From Lichenostomus cassidix (lineage: Eukaryota; Chordata; Aves; Passeriformes; Meliphagidae), in assembly GCA_008360975.2 (NCBI GenBank), contig CM039196.1, positions 3,968,001 to 4,032,000 on the forward strand: a stretch of DNA of 64,000 nt, in the 5' to 3' direction. The notes beneath the pieces are model-generated. The model was given only the letters and a program-made list of their open reading frames with translations, was not told the origin of the DNA and did no database searches. A program made the position numbers and the translations under genes. This document shows positions 34,551-47,294 of the stretch, piece after piece. How positions within the stretch are numbered: position 1 is the first letter of the stretch; every line of letters starts with the position of its first letter.

Positions 34551-37500
34551 AGCCTTCCTTTCTCCCTTTCTCCTTCCCCTTCTCCCCTCACTTTCTTCCT
34601 TTCCCTTCTCCCCTTCCCTTCTAACCGTCGTTTCCTCTATTCCTCTCCCCCTTCTCGTCTCCCTTTTCCTTTGCTTCTTCCCTTTTCCCCTTATGTTTTT
34701 CCCTATTTCCAGCTCCATTTCCCCCTTTCCCTTTCCCCATTCCCTTTCCTTTTCCCCATTCCCTTTCCCTTCCCTTCTCCCCTTCCCTTTTCCCTCTCCT
34801 CCCCCGGGGGAGGCCGGGCAGCTCCGAGACCTCCCTGTTTCCCATCTGCTGACCCTTTTCCCGGTTTTTCCCTCACAGGCACCGAGCCATGAGGAGCTGG
34901 GGGGTGCTGGGGGGCGCGGCGGCGGCGCTGGCAGCCGGGATTTATGTCCTCTGGGGTCCCATCACCGGCAGGAAACGGCGCCGGAGAGGTACCGGGGAGC
35001 CTGGGGCTGCCAGCACCGGGAGCACGGCTTTATCCCGTTTTTCCAGCTGGGCTAAACGCTGGGGAAGCACCTAGTGGTGTTTGGCGCTGCCGGAGGGCAG
35101 GGTTGGGTGGGGTGATGGGGTGGAATTCTGCCCTGGGAGGCGCTGGTGCAGTTTTTTTGTGGTTTTGCCATCCCTGGAAGTGTCCAAAGCTAGGTTGGAC
35201 AGGGATTGGAGCAAGCTGGGATGGTGGAAGGTGTCCTTGCCACCTTCCCTGCCACAGGAGGTGGAATAGGATAATCCCCAAGCTCCCTTCCAACCCAAAC
35301 TGTGCTGCTTTTCTATAAAACACCAAATAAAACCTCAATTTTCATGTGCTTACAGCTCCTCTCACAGCATCCCTACTGAAAAACGGGCTGTTTTCCCTGG
35401 ATTTCGTGGTGTAAACTCTTGCAATTCTCTCTGCAGGGCTCGTCCCAGGCCTCCTGAACCTGGGCAACACGTGTTTCATGAACTCCCTGCTGCAGGGCTT
35501 GTCCTCCTGCCCTTCCTTCATCAGGTGGCTGGAGGAGTTCACAGCACAGTACAGGACAGAGCAGGACAAATCCCAGGAGCATCAATACCTGTCAGTCACT
35601 TTGCTGCAGCTCCTGAGAGGTACTGAAATGTTTTCTTGTTGTGGCAAACCAAGGATAAAATATTTTAGGAGAAATGTTGTCCTTTTTAGCCTCTTTTCCC
35701 ACAGAAAGGAGCTCGTGTGGTTTGTGTTCCCTATTTTATTTTCCTCTTAATTAAGGAGTAATTAAGGTAATTTTCAACCCCTTGGCTAAGCTCAACCACC
35801 TTTCACAGAAGGGTTGAATTCCATAGAATTCAAGCAATCTAGAATTCCATATGGAACAAAAAAATACCTTTAGCAAAGAATTTAAGCATTTTTTTCCAAG
35901 CTTACTATTTGCCCAAAAATCTGGACTATTCAGTCACACTTTGCATGGTTTTGGGATAAAAATACTAAATTTTTTAAGCTTGAGGTGACTCATTTCAGAC
36001 TTTTCCCTGGGCTAAATTCATCTCTGATACCCTCAGAGCTGTCTGAGTCCTCAAGTGATCCCCTGCCTTCCCTCACAGGGTTCTTTTTAAAGGAAATCCC
36101 TTGGAAGTTCTGCCTTGGGATGTTCCTGATGAAGTGGTTTGAGGGTGGTGGGGCTTTAACCCTGTTAAAACACCAATTTTTCCCCATTTATGGCTCCTCC
36201 TGACACTTTTCCATCCCTTTTTTCCAGCTTTATCCTGCCAGGAGGTGCCAGAGGATGATGTCCTGGATGCCAGCTGCCTGCTGGAGGTGCTGAGGATGAA
36301 CAGATGGCAGATCTCCTCCTTTGAAGAGCAGGTGAATGCAGGAATTTGGGGAAATTCCCCCCTGTTACCCCTTGGGTAGGGATCTGGAGCTGTCAGATGG
36401 AAATCCTGCTTCCAAAAAAGTGAATTTTGGCTCTCAGTTTGCTGGGATGTTCCTCAGGGAATTCCTGGCTGCTTCCAAAGCTTGTCATGACCTTCAGGCC
36501 AGGAATATTAAAGCAGAGCTGATCCAGCTCTGACTTCACTCTGGATAATGGATTTATGCTCTGCTTCCAGGGATGGACTCCATTAATATTTCCCAATTTT
36601 CTTACATCCAAGATTGCTAATCTTTTCAGTAATCCTAATTATTTGGAATCCTTATCAGTATTTCCAGGCTCTGAGTGCAGCTGGAAATGCACTCCATCAA
36701 TTATCCCACTCCTAAAATATATTCTATATTTCCAAGGATAGGTTTCAATTATGCCTCTCTCAGGATTGAGGAAAACATCATTTTGGGAATTCATTTTGGG
36801 GTATTTTTTTCTGCCAGGTGTTTTAGTTCCTTGTGAGTTTATATGGCCCAGAATGTCTTTAGTGCTGTTGTGAAGCTTTCTGGCACAACAAAATATATTA
36901 AACATCAGTACAAATGTTACATAATTATAATATGTATATTTGTTTATCTTATTGCTTATTATTATTTATATTTAGTATGTATTTATGTTGTATGAGTAAA
37001 AAAATATGAGTATAAATATAAGTAGAAATATAAATGTAAATATAAATAAATATAAATACATATAAATACGTAAAATTATAAATATAACTAGAAATAGAAA
37101 TGTGAATATAAATAAATGTAAATACATATAAATACGTAAAAATAGAAATATAAGTAGAAATAGAAATGGAAATAGAAATAAATGTAAATACATATAAATA
37201 CGTAAAAATAGAAATATTAGTAGAAATAGAAATGGAAATAGAAATAAATGTAAATACATATAAATACGTAAAAATAGAAATATTAGTAGAAATAGAAATG
37301 GAAATATAAATATAAAAGTGGGCTCTGAGCTGTAATTTTCCCTTGATTTCCTGGATGATTCCAGCCCTCCTGGAGTGTATTTTGATGTCTCTTGTTTCTG
37401 ACTCCATTTCCCAGGATGCCCATGAGCTTTTCCATGTCCTGACCTCTTCCCTGGAGGACGAAAGGGATCGCCAGCCCCGTGTGACTCACCTGTTTGATGT

Positions 37501-40500
37501 GCATTCCCTGGAGGTGATCCCACTTCTTTCCCTAGCAGAAATTCCCAGAATCTGCCCAGATTCCCAAACAGAATATTTTTATTCTGTTCCCAAAGCTGTT
37601 CTTCAGCCCTTAGATAGGAACTCATCAATAAGTCAGGCAGTTTAAAGAATTCTCAGGTTTTCCAAAGAAAATGGCTTTGAATTTCCAGTGATTTTTTTTT
37701 TTTTCCTGAGGGTTTTTGCATCTCTCAATCCATGGAATGTAGGGATTTAAATTAGCACTGAGCAGGAGTGCCTCCAAGCAGTTGCTCTGATCTACAGTTG
37801 ACACATGAAAAAGGGTTGAAAGCTGCAAAATTAACGTTTCTTTAAGAGTTTTGTGGAGGTAAAGTTTATCTCATCCTCCAGCTTGGTGATAAACTTGATC
37901 CAGATGGAAAATACCTGGTTTTGCCTAAAATATAGACCAAAAAATTTCTAAAATCTCCTGTTTTAGTGCTCTGTGGCAGAGAATGCTGCAGATTAATTAA
38001 TGATTCATTTTACAAGCAGTTGTCGATTATAAATTTGTTTTGTACCAAGTTTTTTTGTTCTCTAACTATTAAGAGCCACTGAGATTCCCACAATTTTTCT
38101 AATGCCAGAAAAGCCAATTAGGGATGAAATAGGAACATATTTAATACTTAATGTATTAAATTTCTAAATATTTCCTATGTTGCTGAGGTGGGGTTAATGA
38201 AATGTTTTTATCTCCCTCTGTAGCAACCAGAAATAACCCAAAAGCAAATAAGCTGCAGAACAAGAGGTAGGATTTTATCCATTCTGGATATTCTGAATAT
38301 TCACAGCGTAGTTGTTTTGGATAATATTAATTGATCTTTGTATTGAATTGAAATAGAATTAAAAAATGCAAATAACCCTCCCTTAATTATGAATCAGTGG
38401 GACAGAATGTGCTTTAGAGGCATTAATTTTGTTACTGCAGGGCAGAAGTGTGGGATTGGAGTGCTGAATGTGGATGGGTGGGGAAAATCAAAGGACAATT
38501 CCAACTTTGTGTTGCAGGATCCCTTCCTCCTGTGTCCAACCACTGGAAATCTCAGCACCCTTTCCATGGAAGGCTGACCAGCAACATGGTTTGCAAACAC
38601 TGTGAGCACCAGGTACAAAACCAGCTGGGTTTGTAGATCTGTGTGGAAATAGATAATATTATTATTTAATATCTGTGATATCAGAGTGCATTCTGGAATC
38701 ATCATCCCTGGTTTCTGACGTGGATCAGTCTCCAGAGCTTTGCAGGATTCACAGCTCAAGGCTGCTGATTGTTGAGGTGTTTGTTGTGTTGGTGATGAAC
38801 GAGGATTTGTCACTAAACAGACTGGAAAACATTCAGTGTGATGCACTTTGTGAGGGGTAACAGCTGTCTCATCATTCAGAATAATGGATGTTTTATTCTA
38901 TTACTGAATTAACAGTTAATTAATGTAATTTTATCTGAAAATCAACTCGCTTGGGTGAGTTTAGGACTTGCTGCTCATTCATCACGTTAAAACTGCAAAG
39001 GCAATTTAAGTCCAGTTATCCCAAATAAGGAGATGAAGATAATCTGGATAAAGGAAAAAAAATACAGAAAATAAACCTTTTATAGATCAAACTAAGAGAA
39101 CATTTCTATTTTACTGCCCAAAACCTTGCAAACAAATTGGAGCGAGCGGGAAAAGGCCAAGCAGAACATTCCTGGTGTTCCCTGGCACTGTGCTTGGGAT
39201 ATTGTGGGGGTTGAATCTTGTCCCACCAGGGAATTATGGACAGCACAGGGCACAGGTTCAACCTGGGAAAGCTTGGATTTTTTTTGGGGACTGACATAAA
39301 TTTTGGCTCTGGAATGTTCTCTTGCAGAGCCCTGTGAGGTTCGACACCTTCGACAGCCTGTCCCTGAGCATTCCAGCAGCTGTGTGGGTATGTAATCCTC
39401 TGCTCCCTGATCCTGCCAGGCTGCCTGGCACCTGGGCTCTGCCTTCCCAGGGCCTTTCTCAGGTGCACAGGACATTCAGAGCTACTTCAGGACTTTATTT
39501 TCTTGCTCTTTTATAATCCTGTGCTGCTGCAGGACCTTCTCACTAACGGGTGGTGCAAGGTACTAGTGAGTCCAACAAACACAGCTTGGTGACAGCAAGT
39601 TTTCTGTTCCTCCTGGTGGAGGATTTGCTCTTTCCTGTGGAATTTGAAGAGCCTAGATCATGTCCCAAGCTTGGGAAGGTGACATCCAGCTGCTTTTCCC
39701 CTAGCAGGTCACACCTTACCCCACCTTTTCCATCGAGTGATTTCAATTGGGAATTGCTTCAATTTCTTTCCACCTCTGAAAAACCTCAAATTACAAAATA
39801 TTGTACATTTTGGGGCAATATTTGCAGGGTGTTTTTGGATTGTAAGAGTTTGTTGCTTCATGTCTGGTAGTGATTCCTTTCCACAACTGCTTGTACTCAA
39901 GGAAATTCTGATTCCTGCTTGCAGAGTGAAGGGCAAGAAGGAAACCTAAATTCAATTAAAAGCTGTGTTTCTCCCATGGAGAGTGTCAGAGAGCATAAAG
40001 TGTTCCCTGAAGTGCTGGAAATTGAGAAAAATAGGAACAGGACAGGAATCTGTGGTTTAAATCCCACTAAAGGACTCACACAGGGAGTCACAGCTGTTAT
40101 TACCAACAGGCTGCAAAGTTCTCCATGTTTAATCCAGGCTAAGGGAGAATCCCCACTGTTACATTATCACCCAAAGCCATTTAGTCAGTGCTTTCAACAA
40201 ATAAATCTGCAGTTCTGTAGTTTTTCTATGGAAGGAATTATTAAAAATCCTTTTCCCCCAAATCCAGTGGAATGCACCCTAAAATTCCTGCAGGTAATTC
40301 TGGCTTTTCTTGGCCCTCAGGGTCGTCCCATGACTCTGGACCATTGCCTCCATCACTTCATCTCCTCGGAGTCTGTGAAGGATGTTGTGTGTGACAACTG
40401 CACCAAAGTAGGTCACTTCTTCAATTCCTGTCACTTCAATTCCTGTCACCTCCCAGCTCAGTTTTGAGCCTGCTGACACAATCCTGGCTTCACTTCTCAA

Positions 40501-43500
40501 CTCCTTTTTCTTCAGGACTTGGGGATAGCTTCTGGGATTTCAAATATTTGACAAGGAGTTCTTATCTCAGAGAATATTTGAGGCTTTATTACTACTACTG
40601 TTACAGAATCTACAAATATTTTATTCTGTAGTTACCAGTTTTGTATTTTGTGTGACTTAGAGAATATCTGGGATTCTTTTCTTTGCTATGGTATTGTTTA
40701 AAAATCAAATGGTATTGTTTAAAAATCAACAAAAAAGGCAAAGGAGTGCACATAAACCTGGGGGTGGGGTTTGTTCTGTAAATGTTCATTTCTTTATGAT
40801 TTTGGTTTAGAATTCTGGTCCTTATGGACAGGCCAGGAATTCTGAACATCATTCCTAGGTGAAATTAATGCACTGAGCATACTCATAAACAGAAAATTGC
40901 TGATGCCTTAATTTTTTTTCCCCCTTTTGATTCCAGATCCAGGCAGAAGGAATTCTGAATGGACAGAGCATAGAACACCAGAGAACAACGTTTGTTAAGC
41001 AATTAAAATTAGGAAAGGTGAGGCAAAGAAACCTCTCAAAATCTCCTGTCACACAGGAACTTCTTCCATTGATCTGCTTGTGTTCACTTCTTGCTATTAG
41101 ACCACAAATGTTTCACTTTTCAAAGTAAACTCATCTGGCAGATATTTGTAGGAATTGAGGCCTCAAATCAGCAAAACATTAAACATTTTAAGGAGTGCGA
41201 ATATTCTGCTATTATTTAGCAAACCACTGAAATGTGAGTTTGGATCAGAGGCATGTCTTAGATTTTGCATCAGTTCTTTGGTGAGCAAATTGATTTATAT
41301 CAAGGTTTGTAGCATCTTCAGCAATTCCACATTTCAGAGAAATTAAAACATCCTGAACACAGCTGGTGAATAAACATCAGCTGTGATTTCTGTGAATGCA
41401 TTTCCACATTCCCTGCACTTACCACCTCTTTCTTCCCATTAAAAAATTTGGATTCTCCTTTCCCCTGGAACATTCCTGAAGCTGCCCCAGTGTCTGTGCA
41501 TCCACCTGCAAAGGCTGAGCTGGTCAAACCAAGGCACTCCCCTGAAGAGACATGAACATGTCCAGTTCAATGAATTCCTGGTCATGGACATCTACAAATA
41601 TCGAGTTCCTGGTCCCAAATCCAGCCAGGAGCAGCTCAGCCGGAAAAATCCCGAGGAGACCACGCCTGGAACAAAGGATGGGAGAGCAGGGAAACCTTCA
41701 GGTACCTTCTTTGTCAATCAAATGTATTTCTTCATTTCAGGGATGAAATGAATTCAAATTAATTCTCTGCAGAGTTAACCCACAAGAAGTATCTTGATAT
41801 GGGGCTTTGCAAGGAGGACAGAAATCCCTTTCCCATTCCCAAATCTGCAGTTCTGTTTGGATAATTTAGTTTGATCCTACTAAATACAAAAAGAAGATAA
41901 TTACCAAACAGAGCATGGAATTCATGTATTTTATGTCCAAAAGAGTGTTGAATTTGGGATGTCCCAGGGTTTTTCTTGTTAGGGATCTTTTCCAAGGCTT
42001 CAGGACAAGCAGAGAAGGAATGCTGGGAATAGTGAATTCTTGAAAAACAGTTGGAAGATCCAATGCTGTCCTTAGGCAGCTCAGTACTCCCTTTAGTAGG
42101 AATTTTGGATATGTGGGAGTTTTCATATTTGTCACGTAAAATCAATTTGGATACAATATCCATTGCCAGTTCTCTGGATCTGTGTAATGAATTAAAATCC
42201 ATAAAGTACCTTCATATCCCATGATGAAAGGCACTGCAGGAGCTGGGCTGCTGTTCTTAGCAACAGCATTTCAGTTAAACCCCTGAATTTCTTCCTCTGG
42301 CAGATGCAGAACAACCACCTGGTACCAAACCTCTCTTCATGAATGGTGCATCCTCCTCCTCTTCCTCATTTTTAATGTCCCCAGGAGCTTTTCCCTTTGC
42401 TGCATTCCCTGAGTGCAGGTAAGTTAGAGATTTGTACCCTTTCTCTTCATTTCTGTCCTTCAAGTTCCCCTTTCTTCTGTCCTTGTCCCAAGGCTGCCCA
42501 GGAACAGAATTTAACCTTTATCCCTGCTCCTGTGCTCATCTCATGGGTGATTTTTAGTCCTGGGAAAGGGAGTAGAGCAAGTTACAAGCAAAACTCAAAA
42601 TCTCTTTCCTCTTGTTTGTGGTGCAGTAAATCCTTCTGAACAGCCATAATCTCATTGGTGCTGGTTTCCCCTATCCCTTCTTTCCCTTCATTTTAAAATA
42701 GTTGTAAGAAATCCTTAGATTTTTTTTTCTCAGATATTTTTGATTTTAGTTGCACCTGCCATGATTCCACTTGGTAGATCACCCTTGGGGATTCTGCTGA
42801 TAATCCTTTTCCACAGAATCCCAGAATGGTTTGGGTTGAAAGGGAACTTAGAGACTGTCCAGTCCAATCCCTTTCCCATGTTGCTCCAAACCCCATCCAG
42901 CCTGTCCTTGAGTAAATCCAGGGATGGAGCAGCAGGTTTGAATCACAGACTGGTTTGGGTTGGAAAAGAGCTTAAAGCTCATCCAGTTCCACCCTCTGCC
43001 ATGCACAGGGACATCTTCCACTATCCCAGGTTGCTCCAAACCCTGTCCAGCCTGTCCTTGGGTACTTCCAGGGATGGAGCAGGAAGTTTGAATCCCAGAA
43101 TCCCAGAATGGTTTGGGTGGAAAAGAGCTTAAAGCCTCTCATTCCCCGCCAGCAGGAACATTTCCAGAATGGTTTGGGTTGGAAAAGAGCTTAAAGCTCA
43201 TCTCATTCCCCCCGCCACGAGCAGGAACACCTTGCACTAGGCACATCCCAGGGATGGAGCATCCCCACCCTCACAATTCCCCTCAGGGAGCCACACCCTC
43301 ACTCCAGGAAGGAACTGTGTCTGTGTGCCCAGGCTGACCCCTGTCCCCGCAGGGCCCCGCTGTACCTGTACCGCCTGATGGCCGTGGTGGTTCACCACGG
43401 GGACATGCACTCGGGACACTTCGTCACCTTCCGGCGCGCGCCGGGCGCCCGGAGCAGCCAGTGGCTCTGGATTTCGGACGAGTCCGTGCGCAGGGCCAGC

Positions 43501-43584
43501 CTGCACGAGGTGCTGGCTGCCAGTGCCTACCTGCTGTTCTACGAGCGAGTGCACGGCCGGGCGCAGAGCCCAGCCCAGCCCTGA
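34367..43584 (+). CDS. USP30: USP30, mitochondrial ubiquitin-specific protease 30
   Basis: Coding exons: 34367-34419, 34879-34988, 35437-35619, 36228-36331, 37415-37513, 38224-38266, 38518-38612, 39328-39387, 40321-40407, 40937-41017, 41482-41701, 42304-42418, 43353-43584 (1482 nt, 493 aa; human 517). USP30 sits in the mitochondrial outer membrane, removes ubiquitin (notably K6-linked chains) from mitochondrial proteins and opposes Parkin-dependent mitophagy. The N-terminal anchor [20 protein letters not shown] is followed by basic RKRRRR, the expected targeting signal. The catalytic triad is C67 in GNTCFMN, H439 in HSGHF and S458 in WLWISD, the Ser-type triad typical of USP30. Zinc-finger pairs are CKHC and CDNC. 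The linker before the last exon is shorter than in human and Ser-rich. All introns are GT-AG. The gene is divergent from SVOP and convergent with ALKBH2. Confidence 0.97.
34553..34805. repeat. Polypyrimidine tract (CCCTTTC-rich) in USP30 intron 1
   Basis: About 250 bp of almost pure C/T on the plus strand, built from irregular CCCTTTCCC/CCCCTTCCC units, with brief interruptions near 34622-34632 and 34691-34697. It begins about 135 bp after the exon 1 donor. Confidence 0.9.
35159..35326 (+). repeat. CR1 3' fragment in USP30 intron 2
   Basis: Sense CR1 tail: CATCCCTGGAAGTGTCCAAA, TTGGACAGGGATTGGAGCAA, CTCCCTTCCAACCCAAACTG. Confidence 0.85.
36990..37317. repeat. 66-bp AT-rich minisatellite in USP30 intron 4
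   Basis: Four consecutive 66-bp copies start at 37054, 37120, 37186 and 37252 with AAATACATATAAATACGTAA and continue as GAAATA/TAAATA units; more degenerate copies extend left to about 36990. The last copy ends about 100 bp before exon 5. Its minus strand yields an open frame with a 22-residue Leu/Phe/Ile repeat, which is an artefact. Confidence 0.95.
42812..43264 (-). repeat. Four head-to-tail CR1 3' fragments in USP30 intron 12
   Basis: Antisense CR1 ends follow one another at about 42812-42939, 42940-43090, 43091-43165 and 43166-43264. Each starts with an AGAATGGTTTGGGTTGGAA or CAGACTGGTTTGGGTTGGAA motif; the longer ones continue to CAGGTTGCTCC-type text and CCAGGGATGGAGCA. The cluster ends about 90 bp before the last USP30 exon. 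Confidence 0.9.
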
Positions 43585-45881
43585 GCCCTGGGATCGCAGC
43601 TCTGCGGTATGCAAACCCCACTCCAGGCTCCCTTCCCCGTGGGAATTGTGTTTGGTACCCAAATCCCGCTGTTCCGGCGTCGCTGTGTGTTGAGAGGAGT
43701 TTTGCTGCCTTGGCCCAAGGCTCTATTCCATGGCACTTTTTCCAGGGAGATGCTTTGTCCCACACATTTCACTGTTTCCCAAAGGGGTTGATGTCAAGCT
43801 GCCCCCTCCTTGCCCCAATCCCTCCCTGGCACCTCTCCATTATGCACCCACAGCCCCTCCAGCTTCCCTTCCCTGTGGCAATGGCTGGGAATTGTTTTAT
43901 ACCAAAATTCCTGGAGCTGTTCTGATGTTGTGCAGCCCCCAGTGTGTGTTGAGAAGCTTTTCCCTGCCAGGCAGGGATTTTGTCCCGAGGTTTATTCTCA
44001 GTGGGGAGCCCTGGGAGGGGGCGATGGGAAGCTGCTGTTGGCAAAGGCAATGATTTAAGACACAAAGTGCCTTGAGCTTCCCTGAACAGCTGCATTGCCA
44101 CTGTCCCAGCCCTCTGCACATCCACTGTGTCCTGGGAATGCCTCACAACCATGGGGTGGACTCATGGAATCACATTTCTCCTCACATCCCAACTAATCAA
44201 ACTATCAAGGCATCTCCTCCACAGCCAGCCACGATCCAAAAGATTTCCCTGTTCATGTGATTTTCCTACTACTTTAGTTCTTGATAAAGTCTTTCTCCTG
44301 ATTTAAAACGCAGTTTGCTTTGTCCAGGAGATAATTTTGTATCTATTAAGAGCTGAAACCTTAATTTATTGCTCCATACCTTTGGAATATAGCTGGAATC
44401 AGCACCTGGAAGGGTTTGCTAGTGCTCAGTATTGTAATTTCCTTCAGCACTGTTGAAGTTGTTTTGTAGCATCAACTACAACTTTTAATGCTGTGATTTC
44501 CAAGCTGCTGTAACTGTCCTAGACTTGCCCTTCCCATTTTATTGCTGGAATCTGCCATTCCCAGCATTGGGATCCATGCTCCTGGCTTGCAGCTGAGCTG
44601 TAGAGCAGCTCCTGGCCTTGTGAAATGAAATATAAAAAAACCAGGGCCAGGACTGGTGGGCACTTACTGGTCTCATGAAGAAATCTGGGAATCCTGGTGT
44701 CACTGCATCAGCTCCAGGCTGCACTGTAAATAGAAATAAGGAGAATTCTGCTGCTCTGGATTGTTTGATGTGCAAAAAAAAAAAAAAAATCCCAAACCAA
44801 GCACAGAGGGAGAAGCAGCAAAAACCCTCCTTTAAAAACCTGCTTTTAAATGACCAGGAATAAAATATGTAAGTTGTTTTTAGCTCTTTTCTGTCCTTGT
44901 AAGCTTGGAGGAGAAAATCCCTCATCAGACAAGCTTTTTTTTTCAGTGTGAAGTTTTCAAATAAAAACTGTCTTAAATAGTTTTTTTTAGGGCAACTTTG
45001 TACCTCATGAATTCATAGTGCTGCCCAAAGCTCGGGGGTGTTCACACTTCCTCAGGAGAGGCTCCAAACCAGCCAAAGCAGGAGTGGTAAAATAGGTGGA
45101 TATGCAAAATTATTCACACAACTCATCATTCCAGAGTCTGGAGTGCAATTCCTGCTCCAGGTAATGCTCATTGTACATAAATATTGATAAATCCACTGCT
45201 GGACTGGGTCCTGGCTCCTGGCTGTGCTGCATGAGCAGTAGCTTGGTTTTAACCTGTTTCAAGTTCTAGAAATCCAAGAAGACAAACACAAAAAAACCCT
45301 TGAAGGATGCAAAATGCCAAAAAATTGCTTTGGCCATTGAATGGAGAGCTGACAGAGCTGGAGGAGGAGCACTGGGGGATCATCTAAAACCATCACCCAA
45401 ACATCTCCCTCCAGCAGATCTGCCCCTGTAGCTCAGGACTGAAACCATTCCCAGTGCCAGCAGTGGGTGTCCTGCATTATCCATGCTCAACACTCTGCCT
45501 GGAGGTTGTTCCTGGATTTGGGAGCTCAGCTGAGCAGCCCCTTGGTTCAGTTGTGCTGGAGGTGGGGCAGAGGACATGCACACCATGGACTGGCAGGAAT
45601 CTGGCAGCCAGGACAGGGACTGAAAGTCACCTTTTCCTGCACAGATTGTTCTCCTTTGCCAGGAGCTATTTCCCTGCCCTGTGGATTGACTCTGGATCTC
45701 CCTCAAGGGCTATCAAGGGGAGGGTTGAGCCTTTTTTCTGGCTTTCCCTGATGGGGAGGAGTGGATGAGCTTGACTTAAACCCTCAGGTGAGGAAGGGAG
45801 CAAAGTCCTGGTGCTGAGCTGTGCCAGATCCTCCCAGACCCCCGTGAGCATCAGATTTGTGCAGGGGTTTGGGAGCTCATC

Positions 45882-46022
45882 CTCCCCTCTGGAGGTCACT
45901 GGGATCTGATTTCCAGCCAAACCTCCCCTCTGGAGGTCCCTGGATCTGTTTTCCAGCCAAACCTCCCCTCTGGAGGTCCCTGGGATCTGATTTCCAGCCA
46001 AGCCTCTCCTCTGGAGATCCCA
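45882..46022. repeat. 41-bp tandem repeat, 3.5 copies
   Basis: Copies begin at 45882, 45923, 45963 and 46004 with CTCCCCTCTGGAGGTC and end GATTTCCAGCCAAAC. Units are 41, 40 and 41 bp, with a partial fourth copy. It lies in the USP30 3' region. Confidence 0.92.
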
Positions 46023-46263
46023 GGGCTCCATGCAGGCACAAGGCTCACACGCTGTTACTTGTCCCTCCCAAGCTGCCATGGTGGAGAAGATGTTAATAAA
46101 ATGTAAAGAATTAAGAGTTTCAAGATGACATCTCTGTGTTTGGATTATTCTTGTCTTATTATTTTGTGTGTTAATTTAAAAATGTCTGTTCCGGTCCAAG
46201 CACTGCTCTGCTGTTGGAAGTTGCTTTTTTCACTTCAGGGTATTTTTGTAACTGTACAGTAGC

Positions 46264-46269
46264 AATAAA
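46264..46269 (+). promoter_or_regulatory. Candidate distal poly(A) signal of USP30
   Basis: AATAAA in AGCAATAAAAG, followed by a GT-containing stretch. It is the last strong plus-strand signal before the convergent ALKBH2 gene. Confidence 0.5.
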
Positions 46270-46289
46270 AGAACAAACTTGTTAGAAAA

Positions 46290-47294
46290 ATCAGTGTGGG
46301 AATGTCTTGAAACAAACACCAAGCCGGGAGCCAGAGGGGTGGAAACAACACTTCACAAGCCCTGGATAAGAAGGATTTTCTGCAGGAGCTCTTCATGCAC
46401 CACAGAGCATCTCAGAGTGGCAGAGGGTGGGAAGTAGCAACTCCAAATTACCTTAATTCCATAGGAATAGTGGAATTATGAGGGGCAGAGCCTCCAGGAT
46501 TTGGTTCCCATTCTCACTCAGAATTTACTTACCATTCCTTGGTGCCTCAAGATCTCTTGGTGACTGGACAGAATTCCCTCCCTTCAGCAGGATCCCCTGT
46601 GGGTGTGGAAGGTGATGGCTTTTAGGTAGTCAGGATGGGATTCCTAGGGATAATTATTTAGGAAAACGTCCATGGAAATTCCCCAACCCAGTTCTTCACC
46701 AAAAGATTTCTTTTACTGCCTGTTTTTTTCACAAAGGACCTGAGGAAGGAAAAATTTTGTGTTTCCTCCTGCTAGGGCAGCTTCCCTCAGGAGCAGAGGA
46801 GGTGGAGCAGCAGAGGAATTCAAGCAGACAGGAGTCACAGTGACTCAAACACTCATCCAGCCACACTGCACCCCCTGTCCTCACACCTCAGCACTCCCCT
46901 TCTCCATGTCAGGCTCATTAGTGCTTTATTTTAATTAAAAATCCTAAGCAAACTAGAGCTCATTGACAAAGTGTCACCTGTAGAGTATCAGCTTTAAATG
47001 ATCACAGCTTGTGCCTCAGAATGTTTATAAACTGCTGCCTCCAGGCTATGGAGGATTTTCATCTTTTTGGAACACTGCTTAGATTAAGATCAGCTGAGAA
47101 CAAACTTCCTCCTGAGCAAAACAAGGAAAAGGAGGGATCAGCAGGACCAGAGCAACATTTCCCAGGGGAAAAAACCACCTTGCCATTGAGATCAGCAGTC
47201 ACAGGCTTTATCAGCAAAGTCACCAAACCTCTTGTTTCCATTTGCTCCTCCAGTCCCTTGCATCACCACAGGGGAATCCACAGGAACTAAAGCT
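46290..47294 (-). other. ALKBH2 3' UTR and USP30-ALKBH2 gap
   Basis: Minus-strand AATAAA at 46930-46925 (TTTATT on plus) is the first good poly(A) signal after the ALKBH2 stop at 47295, giving a 3' UTR of roughly 370-390 bp. Between about 46290 and 46900 I see no feature. Confidence 0.5.

Larger units (their letters stand above)
43585..46290 (+). other. USP30: USP30 3' UTR and downstream sequence
   Basis: No further coding exon follows the USP30 stop. Plus-strand AATAAA signals occur at 44960-44965, 46095-46100 and 46264-46269. The last sits in a CAGTAGCAATAAAAGAACA context and is followed by GTGTGGGAATGTC. Which is used cannot be decided. A run of about 17 A residues lies at 44775-44791. 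Confidence 0.5.

Noticed and set aside
36972..37628. 218-aa minus-strand frame with a 22-residue Leu/Phe/Ile repeat resembling a membrane protein
   Set aside because: The repeat is the translation of the 66-bp AT minisatellite, and the frame crosses USP30 exon 5 on the wrong strand.
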